Shown here one piece after another: positions 12,001-24,300 of a DNA stretch of 64,000 nucleotides. The position numbers were made by a program, and so were the translations under genes. Under the pieces are notes generated by a model. It did not search any database. It had not been told where the DNA came from and saw only the letters and a list, made by a program, of their open reading frames with translations. The stretch covers positions 17,171,307-17,235,306 of the forward strand of contig NC_134031.1 of NCBI RefSeq assembly GCF_964204645.1, in the 5' to 3' direction. The stretch is from Tubulanus polymorphus. Lineage: Eukaryota > Nemertea > Palaeonemertea > Tubulaniformes > Tubulanidae. The number at the start of each line of letters is the position of its first letter. Position 1 is the stretch's first letter.

Positions 12001-13535
12001 ACTCTTGGTTTCCTTTAGTTAATGGTATAATGGTTTATTGTCAATGTTTTGACGGCCATATATCTCGATGATCGTATTCGGGAATACTTAATAAATTATA
12101 TTTTACAATATGTAACAATACGGGGTTCATCAATATTAATCCGTCTGTTGTTCACGTGTTTCAGACTCGTACGAATATGAACAATCACATGAGAATACAC
12201 AACATAGATAAACCGCACGTGTGCCTCGAGTGTAAAAAAGGATTCCGTCAAGTTGAAACTCTTATCAGTCACAGAAAACGTCATAACAACGGAAAGAAGT
12301 TCGTTTGTGAGGTTTGTATGTTTAACAGGGTTTAGTAGCAGTTGCCCTACCCCCCAGTATTTTTGGAAAAATTCCCTTTCGTTACTTTTTGGGTGACAGT
12401 GACCCCCCTCTTAAGTCAAATGCTAGGTACAGCCCTGTTTAGTCACGTTACTGATCAGTTGTGAAGTACTGTCTCCCTCTGATAAGTTGCTACATCACTT
12501 CTCTTCTCTATTTTTTAAGTCCTGATTTGTATTTCTAATTCAGTTAACTAAGATTATACCATCATGACATTTGTATCAGCTATGGCAACTTCGACTAGTA
12601 TTTCGAATGTCAATTCTGCAATTATTTTGTAAACAAGAAAATTGAAAATTGCTCTCATTCATCGACGCGTTTTCAATCTATAAGATTCTTGCGCAGTTGA
12701 AAATTTGATTCGTCTAATCCTGTCTGAATTATAGATTTGTTTGAAAGTCTTGTCGAATGAGGTGACGTTACGCGAGCATCTCTGCATGACTCACTCCGAT
12801 ATCGAGTACAAGTGTCCGAAATGCGATCTTTACTTCAAACAAAAGTACGTTTTTAAATCATTTTTACGGTTGTCATTTTAATGATTTCGGCATAATTTTC
12901 GGAGATCTTATTTTTCGTTTTATTCTGCCAGACGCGCTATTCGTCGGCACTTACAGGTGAAACACAACGAGGGAGATAAGAAATGGGCTTGTTATCTGTG
13001 TCAGCAGAAGTTCCCGGCTAAAGATTATCTCAGTGTAAGCAATTTTGGTTCTCGGGCTTCCACGAGACCCTTATTCTCATACTGTCTGTCTATCTGGGTC
13101 TGTGTGTCTGTCATCCAGCTACTTAGCTTCGTTAATAGCGGGCCGATCCTGGTGAAACTGTTTCACAGTGACATGACCTTTAAGACATGACATCATAATC
13201 GGGGAACAGGGCTGAAATTCAAAAAGTTATCCTGACAAAATTTAGCTCTTGGCTCTAGATGCAATATATCCGAAACGCAATGGGAACTAATGCATGGGAA
13301 TTTCTGAGTTCGAGTCTGAGCCCAAGAACCATTGTCGCCTATGGCTTGTTGATGATTTTACAATCTTCGCTGGGCTCAAATTCGGATGAGGCGTTTCGCG
13401 AAAATCTCAGTTTTGTTATTTTTACGTATATTTCAGTATCACATGAAGACAAAACATACAAATGAAAGTAACAGTTTACAGTTGTTATCGGTAGCGGCGG
13501 AAATGGTGATCAATTCGAAACCGGAAACTAATTAG
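9036..13535 (+). CDS. C2H2 zinc-finger protein, 789 aa, about ten fingers
   Basis: Exons: 9036-10366, 10709-11063, 11497-11593, 11783-11910, 12165-12311, 12735-12844, 12932-13034, 13437-13535; 2370 nt, all phases consistent. The first exon encodes about 440 residues without fingers: a folded-looking N-terminus (MNLSCEFDKEKLSNSLIEAV), then acidic, Ser-rich, probably disordered sequence with an alanine run and a basic patch (KKKRKARKSKPKKQR) that could be a nuclear signal. Exons 2-8 encode about ten C2H2 fingers, e.g. CEICGKSFRLKRLLRQHILTH and CQICNKGFKTRTNMNNHMRIH; the phase-0 joins fall inside fingers 6, 8 and 10. It is a probable nuclear DNA-binding regulator. I cannot assign orthology, and the N-terminal region matches no KRAB, BTB or ZAD domain I know. 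Confidence 0.85.
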
Positions 13536-14048
13536 ATGCAGTTATCGGTGTTAATCCTCGTAAAGATTCGTTTATCGAAAAGTTATTTTCGACAAAATTT
13601 GGTAAACTATAATGTCCTTAGTTTAATAATAGCGCACCTTAATCCTCTTGAATCAATGATTTGATCTTTTCTTACTTTCAGATGGTCGTAAAGTGAGTCG
13701 ATATTCGTCTCTGTCAAACAATGTATCTCATCTAGTCATAAGTCGGAGTACTATTGAACTTTATTTTTATAATATTTTACTAAATATACCATAAATAGAT
13801 AATGGTCTTTTTTCCTGGTTGAAATATACATGTTTATATTAATATAACCAATAAGCAGTGTCAATTTTGATGTTTTGTGGGATGTCTTCCAAGGGTTTAT
13901 GGTAAGGATATCTGCAACTGAAGTGAGAGGACAACTGCTAGTGACTCGAAAGAGAAATTAACCTCATTGTACCATCAAGTTCAGTAAAGTCATCATGTGA
14001 TAAGTCATTTCATACACTGAAATTGTCTATTTTTGAGACCGACTTTCT

Positions 14049-14218
14049 ACAGTGGAACCTAGTTTTAACGACCTCGGATATAACAATTTATATAGAATTT
14101 CGTCCCAAATACGACGATATCTTTTAATTACTTTCATACTGGATATATTAAACTATCGGTTATAACGAACAGATTTTCTGATTTGCGGCCGAAGTTCGTT
14201 GCAATGAGGTTCCACTGT
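14049..14218. mobile_element. MITE family I (Tc1/mariner-like ends)
   Basis: It begins (TA)CAGTGGAACCT and ends AGGTTCCACTG(TA): inverted repeats with a TA at each side, the signature of Tc1/mariner insertions. A diverged second copy is at 38797-38973 in a CFAP77 intron. Confidence 0.8.
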
Positions 14219-14689
14219 ATTTCTGTTTGAATTTATGGTACTAAGTGTACGTCGCCAACATTATGATAGACCCAATTATGAGGAGTTTCACAGTATGTCT
14301 GTATGACCTAGAGAACAACGAACAATCAATTGAGACCTACAAAACCGTTTTTAATAGAAATTAAATATTTCATCAGCACAGAAATACAAGAACTAGTGAA
14401 TGGGTGCAATGCACAAAAGTTTTACTCCGTTAAACTGAGCAGTTTTCAGTGTATTCAACCATCACTGTCTCAGACTAGCACCTCGGTTTTACTGTTTGTA
14501 CGAAACTAACAATGTTATTAAGCTTAAGCAGAACGTTTAATCGAAATAAACCTCTATAACAATCGCGCACTACATCCGTGTGTCATCGACAACATATTTC
14601 ATCTCTTAACGAAATATTTGAGGTCATTCGTCTGAAAAAGTTCATCGCAGCAGCTTCGGTGTTTATCGCTAACTACGGTATAAGTGATC

Positions 14690-14875
14690 TACAGTAGACT
14701 ACCCCCCCCCCCCCAGTCAGATCTGTTCAACTCGGATTTTCTTTTAATTATTTCTTGTGACACTATATATGAAATACATAACATCTGACAGGGTATCACT
14801 CTCAAATCGGACTTGCATAGAAGTCGGAAGTATTTTAAGGGTCCCAAATGATCCGATTTGAGCGAAGTCTACTGT
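14690..14875. mobile_element. Short TIR element with CAGTAGACT ends
   Basis: ACAGTAGACT (14691-14700) is mirrored by AGTCTACTGT (14866-14875). The interior contains a poly-C tract and AT-rich sequence. It resembles family I in style but has a different terminal sequence. Confidence 0.6.
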
Positions 14876-15056
14876 CGTTTCAGATATCACTAGCTAAAGT
14901 GTAAATGCACATTTACGAACACTACAGCGACACTGATCAAAAAGTTGGCACGGTGGTTTCATATATTGCTGTACTGTATTAATCACTCGGCAGGTTGTAT
15001 ATCACCTATGAGTCAATAATAAGGTTAAACCTTAGAGTTAAGAGTCGATACTATTC

Positions 15057-15062
15057 AATAAA
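15057..15062 (+). terminator. Candidate poly(A) signal of the zinc-finger gene
   Basis: AATAAA about 1.5 kb past the stop at 13535. Cleavage 10-30 nt downstream would fall near 15075-15090, just before the convergent GNL1 stop. Confidence 0.4.
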
Positions 15063-15099
15063 ACTGGACCATTTTGATTACTGACTGATTTATCATTCA

Positions 15100-15105
15100 T
15101 TTATT
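15100..15105 (-). terminator. Candidate poly(A) signal overlapping the GNL1 stop codon
   Basis: On the minus strand the stop TAA (15107-15105) shares its last base with AATAAA (15105-15100). If used, the 3' UTR would be only about 15-30 nt long. Confidence 0.4.
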
Positions 15106-18100
15106 TAATCGTCTGCCAATAAAGCGAACGGGTTGCTCGTCGTAGCCGTATTGTTTTCGTCCGACGCCGACGATTCGCTGCTCGCGTTGTCCGCTTCTTC
15201 GCCGAAATCAGAACCTTCCGTCGTTGAACCTTCCGAGATGATGTCGTCCGATTTATTACCGATGATCGCTCGCTGCCATTCGAGGACTTGCGCCGCTTCG
15301 GGATGTTCGTGCCATTCATCTGGAATAAGTCGAAATTGTGATTTTAGGCACACCAGATAAAAAATCTTAACGGGGTCCCTACAGATCAATCATTCCTGGA
15401 TGTAATCTCAGAATGATGTCATCAATATCGACGCGCAACCGCGAGTGTCCTGTTGCTAGGGGCGTTGCTACGGGCTTTTCTCGGGATTGGATAATGATAT
15501 TTAATTTTTTTTCCACAAAACTACTATAGACGCATATGGTAATCATTTTATACAAAAAAAATTAGATTCAAAATTTTTTCCTAAACCTCTTCATGACTCC
15601 TTTAAGGAGGAAATCTCATGGAATCGTTTGCATAATTTCATATCCCAATCACTGAAGACTTCTCGGTGAACCGTTAATTCAGTGGTTTTAATGAACATGT
15701 AGTAATATATCGATTAACAACTTTTGACTGTCCAAACAAACTGGCACATAGGCACGGGTCAAATGTTCGGTACCAGAAGAAATGTCTTCATTGAAGAGAG
15801 ATTCTCTTACTTGAAAATGACTATCTTATTTGGGTCCCAAGTAAAACGCATTAGTAAAGGGAGGTTTTAATTGTGTAGAGGCGTTCACTGTGGGATGTTG
15901 TACTATACTAAAAATATAGAAATTACCTATTTTTTCCGAGTATCCCGGAGGACGCATACACAAACATAGTCGACCATCTAACGCCATACGTAGAATATTA
16001 TTAGCAGCTCGATATGTATCGTTTCTTGCAGCCTTCGCCGTGAGGAAGCCCCGCTTTTCCGCCCAAGCTAGAAAATAATGAAAAACACCTCATAGAACTG
16101 ATAGAGAAATTCATATTTTATGTCATACAGAAATTATTTCATCCCTCAAACAACCTGCTGAGTGCTTATCATCTTAGCAGGCTTAAAGTTCTATTTTTCT
16201 AGTGTAAAAAATATCGATCAAGGGACCACTGCAACGATTTGAAAGCGCGTAACACCTAGCTTAAAGCACTTGAACACTGCCTGCTCTAAACCAGAAGAAT
16301 CCTACGTATGAATAACATAAGGCTTATGCCTGGATTTGAAAATGTCTTAATTTGACACACTTACCATCGCAAATATCAAACGAAGACCACTGAATATTTG
16401 CTCCTTTCTGTTCTGAAGCTTCGGGATGCGTGAGTTGTAACAGTTTGATGACAGGTATTCGCTCCGCTAAAAACTGTACGGCCGAATATGGCTCGCGAAC
16501 TTGCGCTACGGGATAAATTCCAGCCAATATCTGAAATATGGCAAAATCACTATTGAAACAAATGAAAGATGCTGCCGAATGCCTATAAAATACTTCACCA
16601 AGTAAACTTTGCCCAAGTCAGATAAAATAAGTGCTATCCTAGTTATATGTACATCTACAATACAGGTTCAGAAGTATCCTAACTTGAACAGTTATCCAAG
16701 TTGGTCAGATCGGACTTAAGGTCTAGAGTTATGTTTTTGTATACTTCAGTTAATCCAATTTTAAAACTACTCAATTTAGCTACTCTTTTAACGGCAAATA
16801 ACTCTGATATTTTTAGGAAAACTACCGAAGCAAAATATCGACAGAAATATGGAGCCATAGCTGTACCTGAAGTGGTTTTGCTACGAGTGATGGGAAGACT
16901 AGACCAGGACAATCGCACATTTTCACTTTCGGCGTGAGGAAAATCGTTTGAAAATGCTTCGTATGACCCGGCGTTCGCGATACGCTGACAACCTGAAATA
17001 ACGATCAGAAAATACATTTTAAACTCGACGACAAGTAAAAACAACGCAACAATCCGAGTAGCTTGAATTTACCTTTTTACCGACCAATCCATTTATTAAC
17101 GTTGACTTGCCTACATTTGGATAACCTGAAGAGATGTATGAAATTAGAAACGATTCGAGTAGATTTGTAAAAAGTTGAGTCTATTTCCAGTCTTGATGAA
17201 TATCATTAAGAGAAACCCACGATATCGATGTAAATGACTGTTATTGATTATTTCTTTGAAAATTTCAAATAAACTCTGAATATGGGTGGAAGGATTCAAA
17301 AAACAATAACAGTTGTTTAAATTGATATTGTGGGATTCTTCTCTCAATGAGATTCAGTAGAAATTTGAAATGAAATGAACGCGAGGTGATTTGTTATCGG
17401 ATAAAATTCCTTACCTACACAACCGATCGTTAGTATTCCGTCTTTATAGCGTTCTTTCTGTAAATAATCGCCGTCGTCTTCTTCTTGAACGACCTCCGAC
17501 TCGGCGACGTTTTCGCCGGCGATTTCCAGTTCGATTTTATCCTGCCAAGAGCTGAGGTCCACTGCGAAATCGGCGAGAAAATTGTCGAGTTAACATCAAC
17601 GAATTCCCAGTGGAAAATAGTAGAATAAACGGGGCGGGTTTCGATCGGACGTATTGAACGCGATTCCAGAATATGGTTGATTGAAATTTGGACAACAAAA
17701 TCTCAAACGGCTTTGTATCAGGTCTATGATATTTTGGAATAAGTATTGTATTCTGGTTGAAACAAACGCGCCGATAAAGTAGCCGAGAATCGAATGAAAA
17801 CCTGTTTTAGTAAAGCCTACTTAATCCTGATCAAGTTTGTAAATTATCTAAGCCTGCTTAATCTGCTACTGAAAATATAGCTGCTTCGAATGTCTTTCGA
17901 GGGCGCTTTGGACAGATATTCTGGACAGACTTAGTTAACCGTAAATGATTAATTAATAGATCAAAATCAAAAGGAAGCCGGTTAGCCTGTATTATTTTAC
18001 CTTGGTCCTTTACAATGTTATCACAGGCTTGCCACAGTTGTCGAGGTCCTATCGCTACGTAATGGCCCCGCCTTCGTTTTTTGTGTAATACTGCAACCAA

Positions 18101-20481
18101 ATCCAAAAAAAAAAAATGAAATATTGAAAATGTTGGGAAGGAATAACCACCGATTGAGGTGAATCCATGTAAAGCGATATCCGCACGTCAGTAGAATAAC
18201 TGTAAACATGATGATTAAATGATAGCAAATATTATAACTGACCTTTGCCGGGGTCTTTTTCTTCTTTTTCGGAATTCTTGAAATCTTGCGGATACGACGT
18301 GAAACAGATGATGTGTATTTCGGGATAGCACTTTCGGAAATAATGTTTCCACGCGATGACGAGTCCGGGTGGAGCCAGATCTATTTTATTCAATACGAGC
18401 ACGATGTGTTTACCAAGGTCTCTCGTCACGTGGTTGTAAAGAGCGGGCGAAAAATGTAGAGCCTAAAACAACAGAAAATTCTAGATTGAGGTCGATGCCA
18501 CTAATCTAGTCACCCAGAGGACCAGATCCACTGTTGTCTGTCCAAAAAAATCCTGGTTCTAACTGAATTGATTTAAGCATAGTTTACAATACAACTACAA
18601 ATATTTCTTATTGCATATTTCTAAAAATTGTTTGGAGTTTTGGGCATTTTGCTCAAATTAAAAGGCTGCAAAGCTTCAAGTGCCTTCAAAGGCTTTTAAA
18701 AGCATTTTCTGTTTAGAAGCAATTTTTATCCAAGGAATCAAGAATTGTAGGGACCCTGTATAACCATTACTGAAAAACAATGTTCGTGTTGTAAAGATAA
18801 TTCTATTTACCGGATGTCTGATATCCGTGATCAGCAGTACTATATCGGACATTTCCAGGACTCTCCATAATTGTCGCCAAGTTTCCAAATTCACTTCGAA
18901 ATAACTGAGTTCTTCTGGACTATGCTTGTCGAAAATTCCATCTAGATATTCCTTTAAAAAAAAATACAAGACAATTTCCATGTGTACAGGGTATTTTACC
19001 AATTTTTTCAATACAATCTAGTAATGGAATATATCTATGAAATATTAGCTCGATTTCGCGAAAAAGATTTCCATACCTTGAAATATTTTTCTTCCCTGTC
19101 ATCCAATTTTTCTTTCGATAAATTGAAATTCCACGTGGGACGTTTAGGCATATCTAGAACAGTTCCGGGTTGGTATATTGTATCGACGTCTAACTCTAAA
19201 GCTGTCTGAAAATAGGAAGTTTATGAAGATGTTTTTGATGTTTTTGATCCGTTATGCCTGACGATGGCTAATAGCCTTTAGCCGAAATGTTGCTCAAATA
19301 TATAGGCCTGAACCTTTTATGCAAGAACTTTAAACCTAGGGCTGAATTATTATCGTGGGGTTTCACTCGTAGATTCTTTTCTGAATAGTGGGTTTAGTTT
19401 TTTCGATCTAATATTCATTCGAGTCTTACGTCTGATAGAACGGAGAACGGTTCATACGCTCGTCGTTTTCGTTTTTCCAATTCTTCTTTCGTTTCGTGTA
19501 GAAAATGTAATCGATATCTGAAATTGTCAAAAACGCGAAGATAATGAAAACTGTTTACATAAATGCACATTTTACACATCATGTTCCAACAAGGGAACTT
19601 CCTTTGAGTCACGTTACCACGCGTCTAGTCAAACCTGTCACCCAAAGGTCATTTGGCAGTAGAGCTTTTTAAGTCCACTGCCCCAGCTTTACTATCTTTT
19701 TTACTAGCTTTACTATGTTTTACTATCTAGTATTCGGGAATCCCATCTGTCAACGCTTTTAAACGAAACCTCAAGACTTATCTTTTTAGGAAGGCTTTTA
19801 TCATCATATGATGTCTCTTACAACTTGTTATCATATTCTTGTATTCCAATAGTGTTTTAATTATTTTATGGTTTCCTATATTATTATTCATTGTAAAGCG
19901 CTAAATTATTATAATCATTACTATCATGAATTTTAGCCTGACGGATAATGATTCAAACATTAGTCTGGCATTTTCAAAAAAAGAAAAAACAGAACGCGCA
20001 ATGATCATTATGATACCAGTTCACCGAGAACCTCAATGTCAGAGGGTGGGTGGTTCATGGGAGTTCTTAGTACACGCAGTATATATGGAGCGCCACAAAC
20101 CAGCCGCTCTCAGGACTGGGTGAAAATACCAGGATGATCATCAGACAGGATGAAATAGCGATATCGGTACCTGTTTGGGTCGTATCTTTTGTCCGATTTC
20201 GTTTGCGGTTGAAGGTTGACTTTCTTCACATCGATAGAATTATCGGAATCGTTATCTTCGGAATCGGTAAGCCCGCGGTACATATGCTTTTTTATCGGTC
20301 CTTTGTGCCCTTTACGTTAAAAATGGAATAAAACCCGACTATATTTTAACTATTGTGAAGCAGTTAAAAAAAAAAAATCTGCGATTTAATCAATACCGTC
20401 ATCTCTCTTGCTAGCTCGCTTCTCCTTTAGCTGTTTCTTCTTAAGCTTCGAACTGAAGGGTTTTTTACGATGTGGTGGCAT
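15105..20481 (-). CDS. GNL1: GNL1, HSR1/MMR1-type circularly permuted GTPase, 579 aa
   Basis: Thirteen exons: 20481-20397, 20309-20171, 19517-19430, 19205-19077, 18951-18811, 18462-18243, 18090-18001, 17561-17415, 17125-17073, 16992-16867, 16530-16365, 16067-15927, 15319-15105 (1740 nt, phases agree). The basic N-terminus MPPHRKKPFSSKLKKKQLKEK, YDPNRYRLHF, the block NLETWRQLWRVLEMSDIVLL and the acidic tail ending NPFALLADD match vertebrate GNL1 (607 aa). The GTPase motifs are in permuted order: G4 NKID at about 219-222, then the P-loop GYPNVGKS at about 347-354, then G3 DCPG at about 391-394, all intact. The family (GNL1, GNL2, GNL3, LSG1) works in nucleolar or ribosome-related processes; the exact role of GNL1 is less settled. 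It is head-to-head with ATAT1. Confidence 0.96.
18535..18757. mobile_element. MITE family C, partial copy in a GNL1 intron
   Basis: It ends in TTGTAGGGACCCT after the family-specific 3' half (gtttggagttttgggcattttgc, ctgtttagaag, aaggaatcaag). The 5' end is degraded. Better copies are in kazrin introns at 58609-58800 and 59362-59760. Isolated 5' ends (GGGTCCCTACAGATCA) occur near 15374, and reversed near 36945-37010. Confidence 0.65.
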
Positions 20482-21393
20482 AGTCACTAAGTCAGTCAGT
20501 TATTCTTTGATTAACAAATTAACTATGGCCAGCTCTGTACAGCCAATAGTCGAATCAACAAGAAGTTTGCGACGATGAATATAAAATAGAATTCCCCTTA
20601 TCGTTATTATACCACCTAGAAAATATCAGAAGAAAAGGTAATTATACATTTATGACAGATCGAAATAAAGTACATTGAGTTGAATTGATTTGAAATGAAC
20701 CAGTGTTTAAACGTATGTCGCCGACGCAAAAAGACGTTGTCAATTAATATTCTCTATTATGGAATCTAATATGGCAATACCTGAATATCTATCTTTATCT
20801 CAACACTCGTAATTTGGTCACATTTCTAAGAAATGCATCATTTCCATCACTTTAGCTTTAAGCGAATTTTTATTTCCGGATTAGTGTTCGCCGTAAGTAC
20901 GTGGCGGCAGCACCTCCATTGAGTAAAATGATAGTTTTTGTAGATTGGCCGCTTGAAATAGATTTAAAGAATAGCAATTAAAATCACGTTCAACATTAAC
21001 ACAAATATATCTCCCTTTTTAAAGCATTCGGAGATGAGAAATAAGTTTAGGATATCTCTCCGGTGCCGGAAAGTGCTGCGACCTGGTGGCGGAGTACGAC
21101 ACCAACCCGGAAATAAAAATTTGACAGCCCAAAAACAAAACTACCGATGAAAATAGCAACAGCATGAGTTCGAGGAATTTTAGACTGTGCGACTCTTGAT
21201 GTTTGCACCGTGGTGTTAATTTGGCTTAAGTTGACAGTGAATCTACGACCGCCATCATTAGAAAAGATCTGTAATTTTTGGCCTTTTTGCTCCTTATCGA
21301 TTCGAATCGAAGCAAGTTGAGTTTTGGACTTGGAGGAGAGAGAATATCGATATTTACTTTTGGAAAAGAAAGATCTGAATACTCAAGCCCAAA
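20482..21393. promoter_or_regulatory. Divergent promoter region GNL1 (-) / ATAT1 (+)
   Basis: The interval is 912 bp between the two start codons, with no other gene. It contains a 258-bp TIR element (20865-21122). No core promoter motif is claimed; the call rests on gene arrangement. Confidence 0.5.
20865..21122. mobile_element. TIR element inside the GNL1-ATAT1 divergent promoter
   Basis: AATTTTTATTTCCGGATTAGTG at one end mirrors CAACCCGGAAATAAAAATTT at the other. The inverted similarity continues inward through GCCGTAAGTACGTGGCGGCAG and its counterpart, about 30-40 bp per arm. I saw no other copy in the window. Confidence 0.65.
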
Positions 21394-24300
21394 ATGGAAT
21401 TTGCGTTTGATGTGAACTGCTTGTTCGAAGGCGATGTGTGTATTCTTGACAATCGATTGCTTCCCGTTAAAAATGATACGATTAACAGTACCATCAAAAT
21501 GACGTCTAGGTAAGAACAATTCTAATTCATTGGCCTGTGCTACAGTACGGCACAACAAGGGCAGGTCACATATAGCTAGTGAAGTATCTATCACTAAAGA
21601 GATGAGAGTTTGTACCGTGAGCCCTATGAGAGGAACCAATGCTAGGCACCAAATTTTCCACACCAAATTTCCAAAAAGAGTGGGATGTTTTCATACATGT
21701 GCCTGTAGGGTTCATCCAGCCCTGTTAATGCGATAGTGTGTTCGTCATTTCGTAGAATTTCGTAGGCCTACTGTATTCGGTCCAATTTGTAATTTCAGGT
21801 CACAAACGCACAAGGCACAGTTTATGGAAATCCTAGATAAAATGGGAGAAGCATCTGCTAAGGTATGATATCATCGAGCTACTCGGTACTGGTTTAATCT
21901 GCAAACATTCCGGGATGACCAATCCTTTGTTGGTTCACTACCTGGTGCCGCAGTTTCATAAATTTGTACGGTACATCTTGGTGTTCAGTCGATCCAGCTT
22001 TAAAAGGATAAAAGCAGAGGAGTGTTCATTGTTCCTTTTCAGAAATTGTCTCAAGTGATTAATCTCTACTACAAGAGAAATCGGGATGTAAAGTACACCT
22101 GGTGATGGCTAATTTAAATAGTGTTTAGTCGAAACGTTGTTCAATTATATATAAACACTTCTATTCAAGAACTTTACATTTTGGCTGAATCTAATGTGGG
22201 TTTCTCTTGTATATTCATGGATACTGTATATCTCGTCGGCTTATCTCTATGACGGTTTATTCATCTATTTAGGCTCAAAATCTGCACGGTCCGATAACAA
22301 GTGGTAGAAAATTAGAAATATCCGATCATAAACTCTACCTGATAAAAGATCCTAATGCTAAGTAAGTACCGGTACATTTTTGATGCTATAATGAGTGCAC
22401 CGAACCTCCCTTGTTTTCAGGGTACGTAGCTAGTTCGAAAAAATCTGAAAAATGCTTATATTTAGGAAAAATTTAGGCTTGGCCCTGATGATTGCTTAAT
22501 CTTGACCGTGCTAAGAAGTACTTACTTATGGACTCGATCTCATCACAGGACAAATCGAAATTGCAACATGCGACTGAACAGCTGAATTTTATGATGCAAT
22601 CAGTTTAGGACCTGTTTTGGGTATATAAGAGGGATGACCTGTCTCTGGTATTTGGGAATTAATGTTCAACGATTTATTTGCAGCGCGATCGTCGGAATTC
22701 TGAAGGTCGGTCGTAAGCGACTGTTCGTTTACGACCACGAGGGCAAACAACACGAAGTGAAACCGCTGTGCGTTTTAGATTTCTACGTGCACGAATCACG
22801 GCAAAGGACCGGCTGCGGAAAACAACTGTTCGAATTTATGTTGAGGGTAAAATTTGTGTTTCTTGTCATTCACTGTTTTTCAGCTTATCAGCTCATTTTC
22901 TAAACTGCAATATATATGTAATCAGTTCATTTTCGATTACCTTCACCATGATTTTTAGAAAAAGTTATGTACAGGGTAGATAGGCAGCTGGCCGGGTCAA
23001 CTTTTAATCCAAGCAGAAATGAGAAACAAGGTATAAATTTTTTAACCCAATAGCCAAATTCTGCCGTTTTCAAATTTGCAGAGCGAAGGTGTCAAGGTTG
23101 CGCATTTAGCGATCGATCGTCCATCGCACATGTTCTCGTCGTTCTTGAAGAAACATTATAACCTGAAAGCGACCATCAATCAAGTGAATAATTTCGTCAT
23201 ATTTCAAGGATTCTTCAGAGATAGACCGTCAGGTAGGACACTAACTCTGACTCTACCGGTGGCTTTTCTAGTTATCCGGTATAAATGTTCTGCTCCCTTC
23301 GGTACATATTGTTAGAAAATTCATCAACCTTCGCTGGGAATCGGAATTGATGGTATCTATCACCAATCGCCGATGTACCGCTCCCTGATAAAGCACCACC
23401 CATGCCTAACATTAGGTTTTTTTTTAAACGAAATGTCACTATTTTTTCTGGGAACTAGTCAAACTTGCATCGTACTCTCTGGATCGCCAAAGTTCTATAT
23501 CACTGATGTCGGCGGCGGTATATCCATTGTTGATTACCCGGGTAGTATGAACCCCTGCCATAGTATACTGGGTGCAGCTATTGCGAATATTCTGCTCTAA
23601 AGTGTTGAACCGTGAGGAGATGAATCACTGTAGGTTAATCAATATGCTTGGTTAATGATGATATCATAATTTGCTATGCGAATATCTGTGCACCTGGATT
23701 ACTGTGGTAGGGATTCATTGGAGGGTCATCAGGTTTGAATCGGTATTCGGTTCATTTGTACATATTATCGATAATACTTAACTTCGGTTTAAGTTACAAC
23801 ATTTCTTTGTTTATGCGGGGACTTGACATTTATCGTTATCATGTTTCACTATTCATCAATGTGACAGATGTTCTAGTTTAGTGTTACATACGTTTAGAAA
23901 TAAATGTGTATTTCATCTTTTACGTCAAACTCTGTATTCTATTTCCTCTGTGGCCGGTTCCATAGGTGAGACTTAAGTCCTTAAGTCATCTTAGATCTTA
24001 GTACTGGTCTTAACCTGTTAGATGAGGTTAAGAACTAAGATGGTGTTAGACTGGTCTTGAGTCTATGACTATGGAACTGACTATGACTATGGAACTCCCC
24101 TCAGAATCCTATGCGTATTATTATCGGCTGTCTTCTTTATCTAGATTATGTTCTGTTATGCTTGTCTCTCAAGTCTTTATATTCGTTTCTATTTGTTGTT
24201 TTCGCATGTGTTCCGTAGAATCAAGGCGATCCAAACCTCCCCTACACCCTTATAGAAAACGAGGTGAGTGAACGATCGGGTTCTTGAGTCGTATTACGGT

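Larger units (their letters stand above)
13536..15104. other. 3' UTR/intergenic region with two short TIR elements
   Basis: The region holds the 3' end of the zinc-finger gene, with AATAAA at 15057-15062 (+). It also holds two Tc1/mariner-like MITEs at 14049-14218 and 14690-14875, and a C run at 14703-14714. No coding exon is visible. Confidence 0.6.
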
